Positions 55,680 to 64,000 of a stretch of 64,000 bases of DNA are shown one piece after another. Position numbers and translations under genes: made by a program. Below the pieces are notes generated by a model. That model did not search any database and was not told the origin of the DNA. It saw only the letters and a program-made list of their open reading frames with translations. Source of the DNA: Amyelois transitella (taxonomy: Eukaryota; Arthropoda; Insecta; Lepidoptera; Pyralidae); assembly GCF_032362555.1 (NCBI RefSeq), contig NC_083525.1, forward strand, positions 6,309,501 to 6,373,500, given 5' to 3'. The first letter of the stretch is position 1; the number at the start of each line of letters is the position of its first letter.

Positions 55680-56465
55680 TTTGTTTTAATTTCCCACCGA
55701 AAATTACGTCAGATTTGGGTATTTTTATGTCGCCTTTCGCATAGCGCGCTGCAAGGAAAGTGAAGTTCGCCTAACGGGATGCCTCACGTTTGAATGAATG
55801 GCAGTCAGTGGCAGCCGCTGCTATTATGCCATGCCAATAAGTACCAATGTATATGGTGTTCTTAAAACGTGCTACCAGCAAGAAATGCGTTTACAGTTAG
55901 CAGCTACAGTTCGCGCAGTGTGAAAACGATCGTCGCCGGAACGGTTTCTTGCAAATCGTCAATGTTGTACAAATATGGAGCGTATATTTAAAACTTTCTT
56001 TTTCAACTTTTTAAGCGAACACACAGGACGACAGGCTGTCACCAACGCGAAATGAATGCAAATGGGTAATCCCCATTATTATGGCTAATTATAATGATTT
56101 TGAAGATTATGCATGTGTTTGCTTGTTTACCTACATTACTATCTTGATTAGAATCAAGCATATAAAACATTCATAACACTTTAATGTAACTGAATTAAAT
56201 TACTCGGCTGTAGTAGTTAGGAAGCTGAAATTTGAAATGCTTGGGAATTGTAGTGAACACTAAGAGAAGATATTATGAAATTCCCATGGCAAGTACGAAA
56301 TAAACGAGGTTTAAGCGGGCGGGGCAGGCATAAGTAATAGTTTCACGCTGTAGGCATGTAGGCGGATGCTGATTCGTGCGCGGAAAAGTCCTTCCCTAAG
56401 GTAAATTCACAAAGTTTTATAGAAATAAATCGAAATAGGTAAGTAGGTACCGTGTATATTTGACT
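55680..56465 (+). other. Upstream region of the acidic secreted protein gene
   Basis: It has a locally CpG-richer stretch (55730-55960) next to the start codon, which fits a promoter. No other feature is recognised. Confidence 0.35.
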
Positions 56466-56898
56466 TACTTGACTTAAGGTCCTATGTCCCCTAGCTGGGG
56501 CAGAGGGCATCCACAGTGCGTCGCCATCCCGCTCGGTCTTGAGCTTCGCGTTTTATTTCGCTCCAAGTCTTCCCTAGATTCTTCACCTCTGCGATGATTG
56601 TCCGCCGCCAGGTCTGTTTAGGGCGGCCACGTTTACGCTTTCCTTGGGGATTCCAGTCTAGGGCTTGCCTCGGAATGTGTTCGGGGTCCCTTCGGAGCGT
56701 GTGGCCGATCCAGTTCCATTTGCGGCGTTTGATCGGCTGGTCGATCGGAGTCTCACTGCAGCGTTCCCACAGGTCTACGTTGGAGATTTTCTTAGGCCAG
56801 TAAACACCGAGAATACGGCGAAGACAGCGGTTAATGACGACTTGGAGATGGTGCGAGATGTCTTTAGTGACCTTCCACGTCTCACACCCATACAGCAA
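56466..56898 (-). mobile_element. 5'-truncated LINE, reverse-transcriptase C-terminus and 3' end
   Basis: An open frame of 135 residues (MLYGCETWKVTKD ... IGHTLRRDPEHIP ... GKRKRGRPKQTWRR ... VDALCPS) matches the C-terminal end of RTE-like non-LTR reverse transcriptases. The frame is intact from the truncation to the natural stop, and a short 3' UTR with TTGACTTA repeats follows on the element strand. It is a dead-on-arrival, fairly young insertion. Confidence 0.8.
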
Positions 56899-57267
56899 AA
56901 CGGTTTAAAACGGTTTTCACATTGGAGGTATACACTACACATATGTACGTGTAGGAATAATCCTGGCCAAGCCTTTGCCTCAAGTAAGTACATACATCCA
57001 CACATACATATATTCACGTCTATATACCTTGCGGGGTAGACAGAGCAAACAGTTTTGAAAAGTATGTGAAAAGAAACCTAATCGTGACGATCGTGGTGAA
57101 ATCGGCTCGAAAGTGTACCCTTTTCAAGGTTCGAATCCTACAATATTGCAAATCCCGCTTAGAGAGCAAAATCAGGATATACGCCAGGAAAACTAAGCAG
57201 GAGATAGCTACTGCAGTAACATTTTACGGCGGCGAAAATAATTATTGAAACAGTAAAATTAGATAAG

Positions 57268-57505
57268 ACTACTCCCGTGTGGTTTCCGGCACTTTAGAAT
57301 AGAACCACACCATAATCTTTTCGATGGATATCGCAAAAGACGACTAAGTGACTTATAAACTTCAAATTCCTCTTGTAGGCGATGGGCTAGCAACCTGGCA
57401 TTATTTGAATCTTAATTCCGTCATGAAACCATACAGCTGAACGGGCCTTTTAAGACTGTTGTCCCTGTCTTCCCTGCAAGATGTAGATGTGACTATATGT
57501 ATGAA
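57268..57505 (+). repeat. R1 repeat (cluster copy 1)
   Basis: CCGTGTGGTTTCCGGCAC start to TGACTATATGTATG; diverged. Confidence 0.75.
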
Positions 57506-57704
57506 TGTTAAACTAGATCGCAAATGATGATTAGTGTTGCCTTCATGAGGTACTGGGCACGACGGACAATTCAGTAGGTGCAACAAGGCAAATTTCTTGA
57601 AATAAGGATTAACTTGCCTTTGTTAAGGCTCCACCCCCGTGACTAGAATGCTGATGAGTGAATTAACGTACAAACCTACATTCACACTAATAGCTCAAGT
57701 ATAA

Positions 57705-57890
57705 GTAAGGGATAGGCTTACAAACTTGGGATTCTTTTTTAGGCGATGGGCTAGCAACCTGTCACTAGTTGAATCTCAATTCTATCGTTAAGCCAAATAG
57801 CTGAACGTGGCCATTCAGTCTTTTCAAGACTGTTGGCTCTGTCTACCCCGCAAGGGATATAGACGTGACGGTATGTATGTATGTATGTAG
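57705..57890 (+). repeat. R1 repeat (cluster copy 2)
   Basis: Very close to consensus: AAGGGATAGGCTTACAAAC to GACGTGACGGTATGTATGTATG. Confidence 0.85.
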
Positions 57891-57944
57891 CTCAAGTAAA
57901 AGCGTAACGTAAATTTTCCATTAAATTATATTATGCGTCTAGAT

Positions 57945-58132
57945 TGGGAAAACCCTTGCGGGGTAGGCAGAGCCAACAGTCCCGAAAAGACTGACAGACG
58001 TTTTCCTGTTTGGGTTATTGAGATTCAAATTGCTAGCCTATCGCCCAAGAGAAGAATCCTCAAGTATACCACATAATTTCTGCCAAAGACTTAATACCAT
58101 GGGAAAGAGATGGAGTGGTCCTATTCTTTTTT
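57945..58132 (-). repeat. R1 repeat (cluster copy 3)
   Basis: CCCTTGCGGGGTAGGCAGAG to GGAGTGGTCCTATTC, with an internal gap. Confidence 0.8.
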
Positions 58133-58136
58133 GTAA

Positions 58137-58340
58137 TAGTCGTAAAAGGCGACTAAGGGATAGGCTTATAAACTTAGGATTCCTCTTTTAGGCGATGGGC
58201 TAGCAACCTGTCACTATTTGAATCTCGGTTCTATCATTAAGCCAAATAGCTGAACGTGGCCATTCAGTCTTTTCAAGACTGTTGGCTCTGTCTACCCCGC
58301 AAGGGATATAGACGTGATCATATGTATGTATGTATGTATG
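58137..58340 (+). repeat. R1 repeat (cluster copy 4)
   Basis: TAGTCGTAAAAGGCGACTAAG to the (ATGT)n tail; near consensus and fused head-to-head with copy 3. Confidence 0.85.
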
Positions 58341-58513
58341 ACTTAATACCTACTACAAAAAAATCAATCGTTGGGGTTTTCAATCATTGGTATCCGTGAT
58401 AATATAATTTTTTTTGAGACTTTTTCCCGGTCACGAAACAAACGAAAAGAATGAACGGCAAATGAATATATGCGACGTAACGGGAATCCTGCTGTCTTGT
58501 AGGTATATTAAAA

Positions 58514-59131
58514 AAACGGTTTTATGTTAAACATACACACATACATTGCAATGTTTAATATAAATGTACTAAAAACCAAAAAATAATAAAATAGATACAG
58601 TCGTGGGAATTATAAACATATGCATAGACTAGACTAAAATAAAACCGTGGGGCACGTCAATTGTCTACAATCGTTGATTAAAATGTTTGTTTTGTAATGT
58701 TACACTATAATTAGGCAGTTGTTCAACCGACAACGATGGACGTGTGATAAGTAGGGCTAGAATGTGGATACAAGTTAGCAAGCTCGATTAAGCGAGTTTT
58801 AGGGTTTCATAATGTTGAGCGAGTAGTACTTTTATCATAAGTTTTGTCGATTAAAGACAAACTACGAGCAGTGAAACGATTCCTCGCTAGCCAGCAAAAT
58901 AGTAAGTAATTTGCGCACCGTCTGCGGGCCAACTGCCTAACGACGAATTAAACGATTCTTCTATCGCACATTAAGTCTATAATTTGTAGACAATTGACGT
59001 GCCCCACGGTTTTATTTTAGTCTAGTCTATGCATATGTTTATAATTCCCACGACTGTATCTATTTTATTATTTTTTGGTTTTTAGTACATTTATATTAAT
59101 GTATGTGTGTATGTTTAACATAAAACCGTTT
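58514..59131. mobile_element. Second foldback element (arms of about 150 bp)
   Basis: Arms 58514-58670 and 58984-59131 are reverse complements, apart from a 9-bp insertion in the left arm. The 313-bp spacer is non-coding. Both tips carry AAACGGTTTTATGTTA. A related AAAACCGTTT end sits at 59708-59717, so the element may continue to there. Confidence 0.8.
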
Positions 59132-59343
59132 AACTTAAAAAGTTTTTTTACGTATTTTTATTTTCTAGTTTTTAGTTTTTATTTCGCATTCTGTTTAATT
59201 CATTTAGTGCTTCATTATTGCAAGGTTTCTTGCCCGTTAGTTTATTGTAGTCCAACTCCTCTATACGTAGTCCCTGCAAAGATCTTACTCTACTAATAGG
59301 CTACATTTTATCCCACTGCTTAGATTTTAATTTTGAATAGTAA

Positions 59344-59574
59344 ATTGTATTCTACTTGTTGAGACCTTTCATTTGATACCCATGTTGATGGGATTGATAA
59401 AACCTAAGTTATCCGCCATTTTGTAGAGGCCGCCATCTTGGATTTCAATTTTTTATAGTATATTGTATTCTGCTTGTTGAGCCCTTTCATTTGATACCCA
59501 TATTGATGGGATTAATGAAACCTAAATTATCCGCCATTTTGTAACGGCGGCCATCTTGAATTTATAATGATAAT
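59344..59574 (+). repeat. Two tandem copies of a 118-bp unit
   Basis: Copy 1 starts at 59344 and copy 2 at 59462 (ATTGTATTCT, CATTTGATACCCAT, TATCCGCCATTTTGTA, GGCCGCCATCTTG). It lies between the second foldback and the AAAACCGTTT end at 59708 and is probably part of one element. Confidence 0.8.
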
Positions 59575-60084
59575 GAATAAACATAATTATATTGTCACCA
59601 AAATCCAAAGTGTATACAAAATTTCAGATTAATCGGTTGACAGGAAGAGGGTGAAATTTGAATTACTAAATTTGACCCAAGAATAAAACAAACGGGGTGA
59701 GCTAAATAAAACCGTTTAAAAAAGTACTACATTAGGTCTATGGAAGCCACTATATATTTTTTAATGATCTGTAATTCACTATTAATATCGATTGTATTGG
59801 ATTGAAATGTAATTTTCAATACAACTGTAGATTCGTTTTACCTAACACGGATGAGTAATTTAACTGCGCCACATTTTAAGAGCTTTCGTTGGGGTATTAA
59901 AATAAAACTGGTTCTTCAAACAAAAAGCTCTATGGTCTTATAAAGTACCTACTAATTTTTGCTACGTGGTCATGACCAGTAAAAGAGAGAGCGAGCGACT
60001 GAGTGGATCTTTTGGTAGCGTAGCGGTTTTTTTTTATACAACATAGGATTAGGCATTTGTCTTCCATCTCACCTGAGAGGCTAG

Positions 60085-60170
60085 TGCGAGTTTTATTCGA
60101 TCAAACACGAATTTCTATGGAATTGCATTAGTGCCATCGCGTTATCACTAGGTGGCGCTGATCAAATCAC
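60085..60170. repeat. R7 repeat, partial
   Basis: TGCGAGTTTTATTCGATC, GCATTAGTGCCATCGCG, CTAGGTGGCGCTGATC; shares R7 with 31630-31765. Confidence 0.6.
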
Positions 60171-60184
60171 ATACCTACATGGTG

Positions 60185-60382
60185 GAGATACATACATATG
60201 GTCACGTCTATATCCCTTGCGGGGTAGACAGAGCCAACAGTCTTTAAAAGACTGAATGGCCACTTTCAGCTATTTGGCTTAATGATAGAATTGAGATTCA
60301 AATAGTGACAGGTTACTAGCCCATCGCCTAAAAAAGAATCCCAAGTTTGTAAGCCTATCCCTTAGTCGCCTTTTACGACACT
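60185..60382 (-). repeat. R1 repeat
   Basis: GGTCACGTCTATATCCC to CTTAGTCGCCTTTTACGAC; near consensus. Confidence 0.85.
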
Positions 60383-60868
60383 TACTTTTTATGGTGGAGA
60401 TAGCGTTATAATATCTCTCTATCATGCATCGCGAAATGTTTAATGATAATTAAGCAAATGTTCGCATAATTGGTTCTCGTCAGTAGTAAATAACTACAAT
60501 GAAATCACTTTCGTTGGTCACGCTACATTGCTACTTTTCCTTTTTTTGCAGATCAAGATTATCTTGAGATTTATACAGAAACTAGCTTTGCCACAGCTTC
60601 GTCTCGCCATCTACAAAAGAATACAGGATTTTCGCAAATACCACGGGAACTATAGTTTTTACCGGGACGAAAGCTGTCTTTCTCCAGAGTCATTATTAGT
60701 ACCTACTTACTAGCAACCTGTCCCAGCTTCGCTCGGGTATTTTTAGTAAAACTTTGCGATGATTGGCAATTATTGAACTGAAATGACTAAATTACGCCTT
60801 TACATGGTAATCTAATTGACAGTTTCTGGGATTCTTCGAGTAAGAATTTGTTTGCTCTACGATATCTG

Positions 60869-61781
60869 TTAGAATCCTGGCGAAAAAAAATTATAAAAAT
60901 AATTCAACGCTGATATATCCGGAACATCTGTATAATTGGAGTCTTCTTCTATAATAGCACTGTGTCGAAAAACGGCTTTTTTCCACTGATAGTTCAAAGT
61001 AAATTTTTTCATTAGTCTCGGTCTTTTCCGGACAGGAACGGTGGGCTGACGACGTCGGGATCTGGTTTTTGGATTTGGTGGATTTACTGGAGTAAGAGTT
61101 GTTGGGAGTGACGGAATATCACTCAGCACCGGTACTTTATTGCAATTTAGTTCTAAAGACGGACTTGAATATACTGTTTGAAAAATGTGCGTAAGTGGAA
61201 CATTGTCGCTGTTGTAATGTTCGTCATCATCTAGAATGTTTAGTCTTTCTAAGGAAGAATGAATAGAAGGTGCTGGAGAAGAAAATGAAGAAAGCGGGGT
61301 GCGTACACGAAATTCCTCTTCGACATCTGAGCGCTCGCTATCGTCAGAGGGTGCATTTTCAGCAGGCACAAGAGCTAATATTCTACCACCTCGAGTTAGT
61401 AGCGTTTGCTGGCAACAAAGAAACAAAAAAACATGCTTCAACCAAAAATAAAAAGCAATCCCAAATCACAAATACATGCGGTATCTTGCAAATTACAAAT
61501 AAAGCATTTCATTACAAACTTGGCAATGTATGCTGTGTCATACAGACAAAACGAAGGGTCTTTCATTACGAATTTGCCAATGTATGCCACAGCATACATC
61601 AGTTTACCGACCAAAATAAACTCAAAACACAAAGTCACCATACACAAAAACATATCATATCCATTCGATTATACTGTTATGCATAAAATATAGTTCATAA
61701 AAACACCACAAACCATGTCAAACCAAGTTAAAATAATATAAATACCTTAGTCAACACAGATGAGCTACGCCGGGCCGCCAT
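60869..61781 (-). mobile_element. piggyBac-like transposase N-terminal fragment with an intron
   Basis: Exon 1 (61781-61746) encodes MAARRSSSVLTK and ends at a GTATTT donor. Exon 2 starts at 61408 in the same phase and encodes an acidic Ser-rich region, then a basic patch (RSRRRQPTVPVRKRPRL), then NYFYNFFSPGF. That last block is the start of the DDE_Tnp_1_7 (piggyBac) domain. The frame ends at a stop at 60869; a one-frame shift beyond it still reads TDIVEQTNSYSKNP, the family's next motif, and then similarity is lost. The catalytic domain is missing, so it is a dead remnant or a broken domesticated copy. Confidence 0.65.
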
Positions 61782-62254
61782 TTTCGAGATCGAATGTCAA
61801 AATAAGTGTTGTCAGAGACGTGTTTTATTTTTCCTTATAAAAATAATTAGTATTGCAATGAATTAAAATGATTTGTGACACAGACATTTTTATTATACTA
61901 TGTCAAATATTTTTACAAAGTTAATGTATGCCAGCACATACACTGCCAATTTAAGGGCTAAAGGTGCTTAAAGCAATTAACTAATATTAATCAATATATC
62001 TACCAAATACGTAATAGGTACTTACTCGTAAAAAGGTATCTACGGAATAAAAGTTAATTTAATATTCGGAACACGATCATATCTTGTACAACTGCATGCC
62101 TCTTGTCAGTCGACCAAATTTGAAATTTTAGTATGTAAGCTAAGCTAATATTACTACAGAAACAACAAAAATATAAACCCTGACTTAACCTAAGATATAC
62201 CCCGGGAGGAGGTGGATGTTTGTTGAAATTAATTAACAAAGTACTTCTTATAAC

Positions 62255-62400
62255 GGGGCCGTGTGGTACTCTCTAATAAAGTAGGACCACACCTTCCATC
62301 CTTTCATCTCTTTTCCATGAATGTGGTTAATGGCGATTAAGAAAATAGTAACACATTCATCAGGTCCAAGATTCTTTGCTGGTATGGTTCTCACGGCAGC
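62255..62400 (+). repeat. R1-like 5' part
   Basis: GGCCGTGTGGTACTCTC, AGTAGGACCACACC, then diverged. Confidence 0.5.
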
Positions 62401-63176
62401 GGAGTCCCAGGGCACATACCTACAGTTGACAGTAAATATTAAAAGATCCGTACCTACTTATGTTATATAGAACAGAACCGTTAAAGATCGGCTAAATTAT
62501 CCGAAATAGGTATGGAAAATACGTCTTAACAAATGTTGTTCAACCTGATGAGCATTTTCTTTTGGCAAAAGCAACTCCTGTATCATGTGATGAGTAAGTC
62601 AAAGGTACCAGCATTTTTGTAATATGTACGGAAATTAAGTCTTAGCAAAAGTTGTTCTACCTGATGATATATCGGCCCATAAATTTTTGAGTTTATTCGT
62701 TACGGATTATTAATGGGAAGAAAAGAGAAGCATTAGGGAATCAACGTATTTATATTCCACTCTGATATAACCGGTACATACGGATAAATAATTATATTAA
62801 TTCTTTGTAAACTTGTTTCTTACGTTGACATAAAGGTTTATTCCACTTTGTATCATATTGAATCATTACAACAAACAAGACACACGGCAATTAATGAAGT
62901 TATTCGCCCTACGTTAATTGGAAAATCTCACATACTCGCTTCGTTCATTCTGATACCAACAAAATAGTACGTAGCGGGACCTGTGACAGCGAGGGAGGGG
63001 TTCTTCGGTTATAATATCTATTTCTTTCTTCATCTCCCTCCATGAAAGCGTCTTTCGCTTCATTCATCTCCCTCCATGGAAGTTCAAATTGGTTTGTTTC
63101 GGACCATAAGCGGACACTTTTTCAGGAATTGTGGGTCTAGTTACTTTTAGGGCGTCGTAAGTACCTTCAATAAGCA

Positions 63177-63515
63177 TCGGTGGTCGAATCGAGATAAGAA
63201 GCGATTAAAATGCGTGCGCATAAAGGTAACGAATCCCACCTCGGCCATTTCCCAGTGACGATTTTCGAATTTATGTGGGTGCATTAGTTTGAATACTAAC
63301 CGATGCTCTTACGGTGAGGGAAAACATCGTGAGGAAACCTACAACCTGCTCAGGCAACTGGTTAGGTTTGCCTGCGAAGGTTGCGGAGGTCAGATGGGAG
63401 TCGCTTCTTGTAAAAATCTGACTAACCCAATCCAGGATCAATGGTCAAAGGCTTATCCTGGGCACCTCTCTAGAGTGATGAAGATGCAACCGTGACTAAA
63501 GCCAGGAGGAAGTAG
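63177..63515 (+). mobile_element. SINE-B copy
   Basis: Near full length: GGTGGTCGAATC head, AACGAATCCCACCTC, CCGATGCTCTTACGG, AAAACATCGTGAGGAAACC, AAGGTTGCGGAGG, TGACTAACCCAATCC and a CCAGGAGGAAG end. Confidence 0.8.
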
Positions 63516-64000
63516 TATAGTACCTTCATTGAGTTTCTATCCCATAACACAAGTCTGGCTATTTTTGAGGCTACCTCAATTTTACTAGTTTATAATTTTA
63601 CTAGATAAGTAGGTACGTAAAATTGACTGTGGCTGGGTCGAACACAGAGTACTTGGGGGAATATAAGTTCCAGTTTTATGTGTACTTACGAGATATAATC
63701 TACCAACGCCTTAGTACGAGTTCGTCAGTACATTGACATTATTTGTTTGAGTAACATGCGTGTCCTTATATTAATATGTGGAATTGGTGTAAGTTGTTAA
63801 TTTACATTATTCTCTCTTTTATCATTTCCTATCAAACGTAATTTTTTTTTTGACTTGTAACCTCTTCTAAACGAATGCGTTATCTTGCTGAAAAATCCCG
63901 ATCTACTCAACAAATTTCAATCTTGAAATTTATCTTGGGACTAGGATATATGATAATTTCATCCTGGTAAAAACTATACGAATCCGTGGTGTGGAATTTT

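Larger units (their letters stand above)
61782..64000 (+). other. Terminal gene-poor region
   Basis: It contains an R1-like piece (62255-62400), a SINE-B copy (63177-63515) and a short duplicated motif CATCTCCCTCCATG (about 63032 and 63066). Otherwise nothing recognisable. Confidence 0.4.

Noticed and set aside
61270-61693. Plus-strand ORFs of 95-138 codons
   Set aside because: They overlap the piggyBac-like exon in antisense and its intron; residues are low-complexity and match nothing.

Overview
The window is AT-rich nuclear DNA from a moth or butterfly (Lepidoptera). The evidence is the short-exon GT-AG gene structure, insect versions of conserved eukaryotic genes, and several dispersed repeat families typical of lepidopteran genomes. 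Nothing looks bacterial, organellar or CRISPR-like. I cannot name the species.

Layout. (1) 163-6585, plus: an 11-exon, 543-aa adenylate-forming acyl-CoA ligase (4-coumarate-CoA ligase/luciferase-like). (2) 7212-9632, minus: a partly resolved gene for a small secreted glycine-rich peptide, with a signal-peptide exon and two Gly-rich 3' exons. (3) 11143-38716, plus: a complete 38-exon gene for phosphatidylinositol 4-kinase III alpha (PI4KA, 2124 aa), phase-consistent at every junction, with introns full of SINE, LINE and other repeats. (4) 38717-44213: gene-poor, dominated by a young 1.95-kb foldback element with two 799-bp arms. (5) 44214-46864, minus: ZNHIT2 (4 exons, 381 aa), head to head with (6) 47383-49847, plus: the SLX1 endonuclease (4 exons, 288 aa). 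About 518 bp separate their start codons, suggesting a shared promoter. (7) 51530-55054: a broken mobile element of uncertain class. (8) 55389-55679, minus: a 96-aa secreted acidic protein. (9) 56466-64000: mobile-element territory with a LINE reverse-transcriptase tail, a dense cluster of SINE-like R1 copies, a second foldback, a piggyBac-like 5' fragment and SINE copies.

The host genes are unrelated housekeeping or metabolic functions: plasma-membrane PI4P synthesis, HSP90/R2TP-linked assembly of RNP and other complexes, resolution of branched DNA, and acyl activation. They do not form one pathway. The most notable signals are the foldback element with internal GCCAGAC motifs, a LINE/SINE-like pair sharing a 3' tail, decayed copies of PI4KA exons lying just downstream of their parents, and a near-perfect palindrome inside the SLX1 coding sequence.

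Names used for repeats: R1 is a SINE-like family with an (ATGT)n tail; R2 is a LINE with the same tail; SINE-A and SINE-B are tRNA-related SINEs; R3, R4 and R6-R9 are other dispersed families.
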